From positions 17,147 through 81,146 of the forward strand of contig CAYUYJ010000015.1 in NCBI GenBank assembly GCA_964449325.1: a stretch of DNA of 64,000 nucleotides. Direction: 5' to 3'. The notes under the pieces are model-generated. The model was given only the letters and a program-made list of their open reading frames with translations. It was not told the origin of the DNA and ran no database searches. This DNA is from RGIG3002 sp964449325. Its GTDB lineage: Bacteria; Bacillota; Clostridia; Lachnospirales; Lachnospiraceae. Both the position numbers and the translations under genes were made by a program. Below, one piece after another: positions 16,417 through 24,501 of the stretch (the first letter of the stretch is position 1; each line of letters starts with the position of its first letter).

Positions 16417-17550
16417 ATGGAGATGAAGAAGGAATGGGGAAGTTTACAGACTCCTTGTTATGTGGTGGAAGAAAAGCTTCTTATCAAAAATCTTGAGATA
16501 TTAAGGAGAGTGGAAGAAGAGGCGGGGTGTCATGTTTTGTTGGCACAGAAGGCGTTTTCGATGTATCATTTTTATCCGTTGATTGGGCAGTATATTTCGG
16601 GGGCTACGGCAAGCGGGTTGTATGAAGCAAGGCTGGGAGCGGAGGAGATGGGAAAGGAAAATCATGTGTTTTCTCCGGCTTACAGGGAGGAGGATTTTGA
16701 TGAGATTTTGTCTCTTTGTGACCATATTATTTTTAATTCTTTCGGACAGTGGGAGAAGTTCAAAGGGAAAGCACTGGCAGCAGGGCGGGAGTGTGGAATT
16801 CGTATAAATCCGGAGTGTTCTACGCAGGAGCATGGAATCTATGACCCTTGCAGCAAGGGTTCCAGACTGGGGGTTACGCTTGCGAATTTTAAGCCGAAGC
16901 TGTTGGATGGCTTGGCAGGATTACATTTTCATACGCTTTGTGAACAGGGAGTGGATGCGCTGGAAATTACTTTGAAGGCAGTGGAGGAAAAATTCGGACA
17001 ATGGCTGCCGAAAATGAAGTGGGTGAATTTTGGTGGTGGACATCATATTACAAAACCGGACTATGATGTGGATAAGTTGATTCGGATTATTAAAGAGTTT
17101 AAAGAGAAGTATCAGGTGGAGGTTTATCTGGAGCCGGGAGAGGCGGTTGCTTTGGATACGGGATTTTTGATATCGGAGGTTCTGGAGCTGATTGAGAATG
17201 AGGGAAACATTGCCATATTGGATACTTCTGCTGCCTGTCATATGCCGGATGTGTTGGAAATGCCGTACAGGCCTTTTGTTATCGGAAGCGGAGAAGCGGG
17301 GGAAAAGCCGTATACATATACCTTTGGCGGTCCTACCTGTCTGGCGGGGGATATCATCGGCACGTATTCCTTTGAGGAACCGTTAAAGGTGGGGGATAAG
17401 GTTGTGTTTTGTGATATGGCAATTTATTCTATGGTGAAGAATAATACTTTTAACGGGATGCCGCTGCCGGCAATTGCGGCGGTAGACAGGAAGGGAAAAG
17501 TGGAAATGATAAGGCAGTTCGGATATGGGGATTTTAAGGGACGGCTGTAA
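16417..17550 (+). CDS. nspC: carboxynorspermidine/carboxyspermidine decarboxylase (CANSDC)
   Basis: Fold-III (alanine racemase-like) PLP decarboxylase that turns carboxyspermidine into spermidine. I start at 16417 (EMKKEWGSLQTPCYVVEE), preceded by AGGAGA; an in-frame start at 16339 would translate through the strong hairpin. About 377 residues. PLP lysine in LLAQKAFSMYHFYPL, glycine loop NFGGGHHITKPDYD, HFHTLCEQG, LEPGEAV and the C-terminal DTSAACHMPDVLEMPYRP and GGPTCLAGD are all present. Last gene of the polyamine cluster. Confidence 0.92.
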   Translation: MEMKKEWGSLQTPCYVVEEKLLIKNLEILRRVEEEAGCHVLLAQKAFSMYHFYPLIGQYISGATASGLYEARLGAEEMGKENHVFSPAYREEDFDEILSLCDHIIFNSFGQWEKFKGKALAAGRECGIRINPECSTQEHGIYDPCSKGSRLGVTLANFKPKLLDGLAGLHFHTLCEQGVDALEITLKAVEEKFGQWLPKMKWVNFGGGHHITKPDYDVDKLIRIIKEFKEKYQVEVYLEPGEAVALDTGFLISEVLELIENEGNIAILDTSAACHMPDVLEMPYRPFVIGSGEAGEKPYTYTFGGPTCLAGDIIGTYSFEEPLKVGDKVVFCDMAIYSMVKNNTFNGMPLPAIAAVDRKGKVEMIRQFGYGDFKGRL

Positions 17551-17630
17551 GAGCATTAAAATATAAAAAGAAGAAGGTCATCCAGTAATTGATAGGGAAG
17601 GGAAAGTAAAGCTTTAGGAGGATAAAAACT

Positions 17631-20336
17631 ATGATAATTATGGATTTACAGGGAACATGGGAGTTATGCCTTGATGCAGAGAAACAATATACAGAGCCGC
17701 CCAAGGGTGATGACTCTATTTGTCTGCCGGACAGCACTGCTCACGCGCAGAAGGGAACAGAGAATTCGGAACCCAATACGGGCTATATGACGGACCGGTA
17801 TTATTTTGAAGGATATGCATGGTATTCCAGAAACATTTTCGTGGAGAAGAGCTGGATGAATAAGAAGCTTACCTTGTTTTTGGAACGTACCAGAATTTCT
17901 ACGGTGTATGTGGATGGTGTGGAAATCAATACGGAAAGCAGTTTGTGCGGATATCATGAGCATGATTTGACAGGAAGGCTGACCGCAGGAGAGCATAGAC
18001 TTACAATCCGGGTGAATAATACGGATTATCCGACCCGTGGGGGACACATGACTTCTCCTGATACACAGACTAATTGGAATGGTATTTTGGGGCGTATGGA
18101 GTTACAAATTCGGGAACAATACTATCCGAGAAATCTTCAGGTGGCAGCAGAAACACCGGAGCAGGTAAAGGTAAGTGCAGACATATGCGGAGAAACTGAC
18201 GGAAGCGCATGTGTGATAATTCGCAGGAAAAACGGCGAAGTATTATATCAGAATAATTATTTGTTTGATAACAGTCACTTACAGGCTGTATTTGCACTGG
18301 AAGGAGAGGATTTGATCTGGGATGAATATCATCCTAATTTATTGCGGGCGGAGGTGACGGTAGGAAGTGAAAGTATTTCCGCTTTCTTTGGAATTCGTAA
18401 ATTGTCCTCAGATGAGCGGCGCCTACTGGTAAATGAGAAGCAGGTGTTTTGGCGCGGTAAGCATGATGGGCTTGTATTTCCTCGTACCGGATATGCACCA
18501 ATGACAGTGGAGGAATGGAAAAAGGTCTTCTCTACGGCGAAGGATTACGGGATTAATCATTATCGTTTTCATACCTGTTGTCCACCGGATGCAGCTTTTG
18601 CGGCTGCGGATGAGATGGGAATTTATATGGAGCCGGAGTTGCCCTTTTGGGGAACGATAGCAGCACCCGGAGAAGAATATTTTAACGAAGAAGAGCAGAA
18701 ATATCTGGTTGAGGAAGGTTATCGTATCCTGAAGGATTTTGGCAACCATCCCTCTTTTGTAATGCTTTCCATGGGAAATGAGCTTTGGGGCAGTATGCCG
18801 CGAATTAACAGTTTTCTGCATAATTACAAGAAGACGGACGGACGACATTTGTATACACAGGGGTCTAATAATTTCCAGTTCTGTCCTGCTGTACTGGAGG
18901 ATGAAGATGTGTTTTGTGGGGTCAGGCTTTCGAGTGATCGATTGTTTCGGGGGTCGTATGCGATGTGTGATGCGCCGCAGGGACATATTCAGACAGCACC
19001 TCCTGATTCCTGCCATAATTATGATGATATTATTGCTCCGATGGAAGTAAACAAAAGCGAAGCGGGCGATGGTTATATTGAGATACAGTATGGTACGGGA
19101 ACGAAGAAGGTAAAGGCAGTTAGTGGGGAGCAGGCATTCATTCCGAAGGTGCCGGTGCTTTCCCATGAGATAGGGCAGTATGATTTCTTCCCTGATTTTA
19201 CGGAACTGGGGCGCTATACCGGTTCTCAGCAGCCGCTATATTTGAAGCTTTACCGGGAAGGTATGGAGAAGAGAGGTACTTTTGCACAGTGGAAGGATTT
19301 TTATGAAGCAACCGGAAAGTTCGCCATTGACTGTTATCGAAGGGAAATTGAAACGGCACTGCGTACTAAGGAGTTAAGTGGTTTTCAACTGTTGGATTTG
19401 CAGGATTTCCCGGGACAGCGTGTGGCATTAGTAGGAGTTTTAAATGCATGGATGGAATCGAAGGGTCTGATTACACCTTCGGAATGGAGAAAGTTCTGTA
19501 ATGATACGGTTATTCTGGCAGAACTGGAAAGCTTTGTTGTAAAAGAACACCAGACGATTCATATGCCTGTGAAACTTTCGGTGTGTAATTGGGAGACATT
19601 TGGCGGAACCCGGCTGCAATATCGAATTATCTTTGGAGAGCAGGTGCTTGCAAAGGGACAGCTTCCCATAACAAAGGGAAATGAGCGTTTGCAAGAAATA
19701 GGAGTCGTGGAATTTACTATTCCTGCTCTTGATAAACCGGAAAAGGTGCAGATAGAGTTACAGATTGCGGATACGGAATATGCAAATGAGTATGTTCTCT
19801 GGGCGTATCCGGAACTGGAGCTTACGATATTGGAAACAGCCATTTGCTACAAAGATAAGACGGTACGCATTGCCCGGACAAGGGATGAGGTGGATAGGTA
19901 TCAGGCGGAAGAAACCGCATTTATTTATGTGCCGGAACCGACCGAAGAGGATGTGGAAGGAACCTATTGTACTGATTTTTGGAATTATCCTATGTTCCGG
20001 TCTATATCCGAAAGCATGGGTAGAAAGGTGCCGGTAGGAACCTTAGGGTTGTATATTTGTAAAGAAAATGCATTGTTACAAGGATTTCCGTGTGAGAATT
20101 ATTCCACACCACAATGGTATCAGTTGGTGATGCACAGTCACTGTAAGGTGCTGGATAAGGAAAAAGAGGTACGTCCCGTTGTACAACCGATTGATAATGT
20201 GGAACGTTGCCATAAGTTGGGGATGCTTTATTATCAAGGGGATGTATTGGTATGTACCTCACGTCTTTGGGAGATTGGTCAATATCCGGAGGTACAGGCA
20301 TTTGCCAAGTCTATCATGGAGCAGTTAGACCATTGA
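17631..20336 (+). CDS. glycoside hydrolase family 2 protein
   Basis: A 901-residue cytoplasmic enzyme (no signal peptide) with GH2 layout: N-terminal sugar-binding jelly-roll (about 1-165, including VYVDGVEINTESSL and LTIRVNNTDYP), Ig-like domain, then the TIM barrel. The presumed acid/base is Glu384 in SMGNELWG and the likely nucleophile is Glu513 in LSHEIGQYD. The C-terminal third is a less conserved extension. GH2 covers beta-galactosidase, beta-glucuronidase, beta-mannosidase and arabinopyranosidase-type activities; I cannot choose. AGGAGG precedes the ATG. No transporter is adjacent; the upstream operon is for polyamines and the downstream gene is convergent. Confidence 0.85.
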   Translation: MIIMDLQGTWELCLDAEKQYTEPPKGDDSICLPDSTAHAQKGTENSEPNTGYMTDRYYFEGYAWYSRNIFVEKSWMNKKLTLFLERTRISTVYVDGVEINTESSLCGYHEHDLTGRLTAGEHRLTIRVNNTDYPTRGGHMTSPDTQTNWNGILGRMELQIREQYYPRNLQVAAETPEQVKVSADICGETDGSACVIIRRKNGEVLYQNNYLFDNSHLQAVFALEGEDLIWDEYHPNLLRAEVTVGSESISAFFGIRKLSSDERRLLVNEKQVFWRGKHDGLVFPRTGYAPMTVEEWKKVFSTAKDYGINHYRFHTCCPPDAAFAAADEMGIYMEPELPFWGTIAAPGEEYFNEEEQKYLVEEGYRILKDFGNHPSFVMLSMGNELWGSMPRINSFLHNYKKTDGRHLYTQGSNNFQFCPAVLEDEDVFCGVRLSSDRLFRGSYAMCDAPQGHIQTAPPDSCHNYDDIIAPMEVNKSEAGDGYIEIQYGTGTKKVKAVSGEQAFIPKVPVLSHEIGQYDFFPDFTELGRYTGSQQPLYLKLYREGMEKRGTFAQWKDFYEATGKFAIDCYRREIETALRTKELSGFQLLDLQDFPGQRVALVGVLNAWMESKGLITPSEWRKFCNDTVILAELESFVVKEHQTIHMPVKLSVCNWETFGGTRLQYRIIFGEQVLAKGQLPITKGNERLQEIGVVEFTIPALDKPEKVQIELQIADTEYANEYVLWAYPELELTILETAICYKDKTVRIARTRDEVDRYQAEETAFIYVPEPTEEDVEGTYCTDFWNYPMFRSISESMGRKVPVGTLGLYICKENALLQGFPCENYSTPQWYQLVMHSHCKVLDKEKEVRPVVQPIDNVERCHKLGMLYYQGDVLVCTSRLWEIGQYPEVQAFAKSIMEQLDH

Positions 20337-20349
20337 GTAATTAGTGGGA

Positions 20350-20376
20350 AAGCTACAACACCGGTTAGTAGCTTTG
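20350..20376. terminator. hairpin between convergent GH2 and AEC genes
   Basis: AAAGCTAC (20350-20357) and GTAGCTTT (20369-20376) form an exact 8-bp stem with an 11-nt loop in the 65-bp gap between two converging genes. There is no T-run on either strand, so it is a weak terminator candidate only. Confidence 0.35.
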
Positions 20377-20401
20377 CGAGTGGCGTTGTGGCAAAATACA
20401 A

Positions 20402-21349
20402 TCAGATTAGGGCAAACATCTTTAACAGATACAGCCAGAAAGTAATACTGACAGAACTTAAAAAAGTAGTGGTAACCACAACACTGGAGGTCAGTATGCC
20501 TTCGTGTCTCATATTTTTAGCCATAATATAACAGCTTACCGTTGTAGGTGCTCCGAGCATAATCAGAATTGCAACCATTTTTTCATCCCGAAAGCCCATA
20601 TAGGCAGCAAGCGGAAGAAACAGGGCGGGCTGTAAAAGCAGTTTGATGAAGGAGCATACAAAGGTAGGCTTTAGTTTGGCAAGTGCTTTTTTTCCCTCAA
20701 AGCCCGCTCCTAAGCCAAGAAGGGCAAGGGGTGTGGCAAGGACGGAAATGTTTCCGATGGTTTTGGAAACAATAACCGGAAAAGAAATCCGGCAGAGGGA
20801 AGCAATCATACCAAAGAGAATACCAAGGATAATCGGGTTGGTTATAATGCCCTTGATAGATTTCTTTACAGCGGCTTTATCCATACCGTGGCTTTCCGGT
20901 CCTGTAAAGGACAGAACCAGTACTGCGGCAACGTTATAGAGAGGAACTGTTCCCACAATCATGAGAGGAGCCATGCCGGAAGTACCATAAATATTCTGTA
21001 TAAAAGCAACTCCCAGAACTGCTGCACTTCCCCGGTAGGAGGCCTGTACGAATTCTCCGATTAATGACTTATCTTTATAAAAGATTCCTGAAATAAACCA
21101 GATGGTACAAATGCAGAATAAAGTTACCAAAAAACAGAATAGAACATATTTTGTGTCCCATACCGCGTAGAAATCTGCTTCGGCGATGTCTTTAAACAGT
21201 AGTACCGGCAGAGTGATTTTATAGTTGAAAGAGTTTAAAGTTTTTACGAAGCTGTCATCCACAATTTTCAGATTTTTAATGATATAGCCAATGACCATAA
21301 CAAGAAAGATAGGGATAGTAGCGTTTAAGCTGAAAATTAAATTTTCCAT
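20402..21349 (-). CDS. AEC-family membrane transporter
   Basis: A 315-residue integral membrane protein of the auxin efflux carrier (AEC) family with about ten hydrophobic segments: IFLVMVIGYIIKNLKIVDD at the N-terminus, SFNYKITLPVLLFKDIAEAD, then the mid-protein TNPIILGILFGMIAS and the C-terminal LGAPTTVSCYIMAKNM. Members export or take up organic acids such as malate in bacteria; substrate here is unknown. AGAAGG is about 10 nt before the ATG. It converges with the GH2 gene and is divergent from the mrr-like/fabT unit. Confidence 0.88.
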   Translation of the reverse strand: MENLIFSLNATIPIFLVMVIGYIIKNLKIVDDSFVKTLNSFNYKITLPVLLFKDIAEADFYAVWDTKYVLFCFLVTLFCICTIWFISGIFYKDKSLIGEFVQASYRGSAAVLGVAFIQNIYGTSGMAPLMIVGTVPLYNVAAVLVLSFTGPESHGMDKAAVKKSIKGIITNPIILGILFGMIASLCRISFPVIVSKTIGNISVLATPLALLGLGAGFEGKKALAKLKPTFVCSFIKLLLQPALFLPLAAYMGFRDEKMVAILIMLGAPTTVSCYIMAKNMRHEGILTSSVVVTTTFLSSVSITFWLYLLKMFALI

Positions 21350-21482
21350 AAAGGGAAGCCTTCTTTTTTATCAATATTTATATTATATGAAAATACATAC
21401 TGAATCGAGTATAAAGCCGATTTAAATTTATGTCAAATTTTCATACTCATGTGAGAAGTTTCATGGTATACTGAAAAAGAAG

Positions 21483-21526
21483 TTTGAGATTCAAATAGTT
21501 TGAATAGAAACGGTATACGGTATACT
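21483..21526 (+). promoter_or_regulatory. mrr-fabT promoter with FabT-like operator
   Basis: TATACT (21521-21526) with TTTGAA (21499-21504) at 16 bp is a usable promoter just upstream of the mrr-like gene. Immediately above the -35 is TTTGAGATTCAAA (21483-21495), i.e. TTTGA, 3 bp, TCAAA, the spacing and arms of streptococcal FabT operators. Since a FabT-like gene is second in this unit, autoregulation is plausible. Inference from one site only. Confidence 0.45.
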
Positions 21527-21543
21527 TTGTTTGGGGAAAGTAA

Positions 21544-22005
21544 ATGCAGATAAATATAGTTTTTGTAATAGTGATTGTAATAGGAATTATAATAGCCGTT
21601 AGTTTGATTACTGCTTTTGTTACTTTGATTTTGCGAGGAATGAGAAGCAGAAAGCAGAGCGCGCTGGATGAAATGGAAGGACATGAATTTGAATATTTTT
21701 GTGCAGAAATTCTGGAAAAGCACGGTTTTTTGGAGGTTGAAGTCACAAAGGGAAGCGGAGATTACGGGATAGATATTCTTGCCGAAAAGGATGGAGTAAC
21801 ATATGCCATTCAGTGTAAATGCTATTCGGAACCGGTCGGAGTGAAAGCCGTTCAGGAAGCGTATTCAGGACGGGATTATTATGACCGGATGGTGGGAGCG
21901 GTACTTACGAATCAGTATTTTACTTCTCCGGCAGTTGAGGCGGCGAAAAAATTGAAAATTCTGCTTTGGGACAGAGGTTATCTGGAAAGTATGATGGAGG
22001 AATAG
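21544..22005 (+). CDS. membrane-anchored Mrr-like restriction endonuclease
   Basis: A 153-residue protein: one N-terminal transmembrane helix (about residues 3-32) and a compact Mrr-type PD-(D/E)xK nuclease domain (about 45-145). The catalytic core reads GSGDYGIDILAEKDG followed by IQCKCYSEPVG, with the Asp of GID and the Gln-x-Lys of QCK in place, and VLTNQYFTSPAVEAAKK is the usual Mrr tail. Mrr enzymes cut modified DNA; small membrane-tethered forms are widespread but poorly characterised. There is no methyltransferase beside it. The next gene starts 2 bp after its stop. Confidence 0.85.
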   Translation: MQINIVFVIVIVIGIIIAVSLITAFVTLILRGMRSRKQSALDEMEGHEFEYFCAEILEKHGFLEVEVTKGSGDYGIDILAEKDGVTYAIQCKCYSEPVGVKAVQEAYSGRDYYDRMVGAVLTNQYFTSPAVEAAKKLKILLWDRGYLESMMEE

Positions 22006-22007
22006 TT

Positions 22008-22451
22008 GTGGATATAAATACAGTATTAAATGAAATTTTAGTGAAACTTTTTCGGAATATCAGTACAATAGAAGAGAATGCTTTAAAAAAAGGTAAATTT
22101 AAAAATATAACAGTAAATGATATGCATGTTATGGAGGCAATCGGTATGGGGGAACCGAAAAATATGACTGCGGTTGCCAAAAACCTTGCCGTCACTACCG
22201 GTACACTGACTATTTCCGTAAACAGTCTTGTAAAAAAGGGACTGGTAGAGCGTGTACGGAGCGAAGAGGACAGACGGGTTGTACTGGTTTCACTTTCCGA
22301 GAGCGGAAAGGCAGCCTATGAGCATCATCAGAAATTCCACAAGAAAATGGTGGATGCGATAGTGGAAAGTCTGACAGAGGAGGAAAAGGATGTGCTGGCA
22401 AAGGCACTAAGTAATCTGTCCGATTATTTTCAGAAAAACTTAAGACAGTGA
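22008..22451 (+). CDS. fabT: MarR-family regulator resembling FabT
   Basis: A 147-residue winged-helix protein. I choose the GTG at 22008 because GGAGG lies about 8 bases upstream; an ATG at 21966 would sit inside the upstream gene. The sequence tracks FabT closely: ITVNDMHVMEAIG, TAVAKNLAVTTGTLTISVN (recognition helix), LVKKGLVERVRSEEDRRVV (wing) and HHQKFHKKMVDAI. FabT represses FASII genes in streptococci and lactococci with acyl-ACP as corepressor; here the candidate targets include the fab operon ending at the left edge and its own promoter. It converges with the DUF885 gene, 15 bp away. Confidence 0.82.
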   Translation: MDINTVLNEILVKLFRNISTIEENALKKGKFKNITVNDMHVMEAIGMGEPKNMTAVAKNLAVTTGTLTISVNSLVKKGLVERVRSEEDRRVVLVSLSESGKAAYEHHQKFHKKMVDAIVESLTEEEKDVLAKALSNLSDYFQKNLRQ

Positions 22452-22466
22452 TGACGGAAAAGGGTT

Positions 22467-24281
22467 TTACTTTTCCGCCACTTTATTTTCCAACGCCTGA
22501 AAATCTGATGGACCTGCATCCAGTAAAAACTTATGAAATTCATAATCTGAATAGTCATTGCCCCATTCTTCGGCAGCCTTTTCTTTTAAATCCAGTATCT
22601 CTAAATAACCCAGATAATACTTCAAATAATTCGTCGGTTCCTCCACAATATATTCATAAACTGCCCGGCAGGACTCTTCCTTTGTTATGCCCATAGAAGA
22701 CAGAAATTTTTTTACTTTTGCGTAATCTGCACCGTCGTAATGAATGGCAACATCCAGCAAAGAATATAGTCCAAGTTGTACTTTACGGTCATTTTTTAAA
22801 AGCTGATAATAGGCAGCGGCTTCTTTTTCTCCGGCACCGAGAGCAAGCTCCGTGGCATAATCATAAGAAATCAATTCTACATAGAGTGCATATCCCTCTG
22901 CATACCCGGTATATCCAAGCAGGCTTCGAATGGGCATTTTTTTTGCCACAGGCTTACTGTTGTAGTAAACACACTGGAACAGATGTCCGGGATAGCCTTC
23001 ATGCGCAAGTGTGGTGAAAAGTTCCAGCCTTCCATAATGATTGTTTGGGTTTAAATAAATCACATTGTTCTTGCAATCATCCAAAGGCGGCGTCAGATAA
23101 AATGCAGGGCTGCTGTAAGCAGCCAGAGAGTCCGAAATGTTTTTGACCACAAAAGGAGCAGGTTCCGGAAGGGAAGGAAAATCCTTACTCATTCTTTTCT
23201 GCAGATAGGAAAGCATTGCTTCTGCATTTTCAAAAGGAAGAACGTCAGTAAAATGATTGTCTGCCGCATGAGCAAGTAATTCGGGACTTTTTGTTGTGGC
23301 ATTTACCAGAGCTTCCAGATTTTTATCAAAGTCTTCACAAAGTAAAGCTTTAATTGCGTTTATATCACGATAAGAGCCAACCTCTCTTTTGATAAGATAA
23401 AGGTAATAGTTTTTTCCGTGTTCAAAACCGGCAAGGCCGGCAGTATTTTTTCCACTGCCGGAAAGTAAAAATAGTCCGTCACCAAGGGCGGTATAGGCAG
23501 GAGCCATGACGGTTGTTAAAAGGCGGTTGTTTTCGGATTCGTAAGCCTTTATTTCTTTATCAGTGACAAGCCCCTTTTCTTTTAATTGTAAAAGTCGCTC
23601 GGAAAAAGTGGTCTGCAAAAAATGAGTTCCGTTCTTCAACAGAGTAGTATCCATAAGGGCATCACACTGTGAAATGACTTTTTTGGCAGTGCTGTCGGAC
23701 ATAAACAGTCCGGCCTTGGATTTCTCTTGTTCATAAACAAGAAGCCCGTGAAAATAGTCTTCGGATTGTTCTAAAAGCTTCAGGTAATCCTCTACATCCT
23801 TTTTGGAACGAAAGGTATAGTCGGCAAGCAGGACGGGAAACTGGGTCTGCATACCGGAAGAGGGGGAAAGAGGCTCATCGTAATAGAAATAATTTTTGGC
23901 GGCTTCTTCGTTTTCAAAATAAGAGCGGAGTAATCCCAATGTATAAGCCTCTTCTTTATTTAAACGATTTTCCTTGACGGTTCGTAGGAAAGTAAGTGTT
24001 TCTTCCAATAAAACTTCCTGCTTATTTTTATTTTCCGATGTAAAGACGGGCAGCTTTGCCTCTACATTTTTTAGTCCGAAATCTTCCGGATTAGCAACTG
24101 TGTAATGGAGTGACAGGGTATTTTCCGAAAGTTCGGAGCAGAACAGATTTTGTGTGAAGCTGCGGAAGTTGCGGGAGGTTTTCGTAAAGCCGAGAAAAAG
24201 TGCGACACATAAAAGCGGAACAGGTAATAGGAAAAGAAGTTGTTTTCCGGTTGGTTTTTTTAGGGAGTGAAAAAAATTCAT
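22467..24281 (-). CDS. DUF885 family putative metallopeptidase-like protein
   Basis: A 604-residue protein with an N-terminal hydrophobic segment (about 14-31) that acts as membrane anchor or signal, so it is probably extracytoplasmic. The DUF885 core has the zinc-ligand-like LAHEGYPGHLFQ (HExxxH form) and GYAEGYALYVE. The C-terminal part holds HYDGADYAKVKKFL and EEPTNYLKYYLGYLEI. DUF885 proteins resemble M3-like gluzincins; no substrate is established. GAGG is a few bases before the ATG. It is divergent from araR. Confidence 0.85.
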   Translation of the reverse strand: MNFFHSLKKPTGKQLLFLLPVPLLCVALFLGFTKTSRNFRSFTQNLFCSELSENTLSLHYTVANPEDFGLKNVEAKLPVFTSENKNKQEVLLEETLTFLRTVKENRLNKEEAYTLGLLRSYFENEEAAKNYFYYDEPLSPSSGMQTQFPVLLADYTFRSKKDVEDYLKLLEQSEDYFHGLLVYEQEKSKAGLFMSDSTAKKVISQCDALMDTTLLKNGTHFLQTTFSERLLQLKEKGLVTDKEIKAYESENNRLLTTVMAPAYTALGDGLFLLSGSGKNTAGLAGFEHGKNYYLYLIKREVGSYRDINAIKALLCEDFDKNLEALVNATTKSPELLAHAADNHFTDVLPFENAEAMLSYLQKRMSKDFPSLPEPAPFVVKNISDSLAAYSSPAFYLTPPLDDCKNNVIYLNPNNHYGRLELFTTLAHEGYPGHLFQCVYYNSKPVAKKMPIRSLLGYTGYAEGYALYVELISYDYATELALGAGEKEAAAYYQLLKNDRKVQLGLYSLLDVAIHYDGADYAKVKKFLSSMGITKEESCRAVYEYIVEEPTNYLKYYLGYLEILDLKEKAAEEWGNDYSDYEFHKFLLDAGPSDFQALENKVAEK

Positions 24282-24378
24282 GGCATTCCTCTATGTCAGG
24301 AGGGGAGTTCCCCGTTATCTTTTTACAGTTTATGAGTGAAAGCAAAGTTTATGCCTAAGGAAAAGTATGTTGTTCAAC

Positions 24379-24392
24379 TTGTACATATACAA
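24379..24392. promoter_or_regulatory. candidate AraR operator
   Basis: TTGTACATATACAA has matching outer arms TTGTA and TACAA and resembles the Bacillus AraR box core (TTGTACGTACAA with a slightly wider centre). It lies about 110 bp upstream of the araR TTG start, in the gap between divergent DUF885 and araR. Repression of araR and the ara operon is inferred. Confidence 0.5.
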
Positions 24393-24501
24393 CTACATAA
24401 AATTGGTATATATAAATAATGAATTTTTCAACAAATTGTATTATAATAACATCATAGAGGAAAATACATCTATAATAAGTCATCGGAAGGAGAGACCATT
24501 A

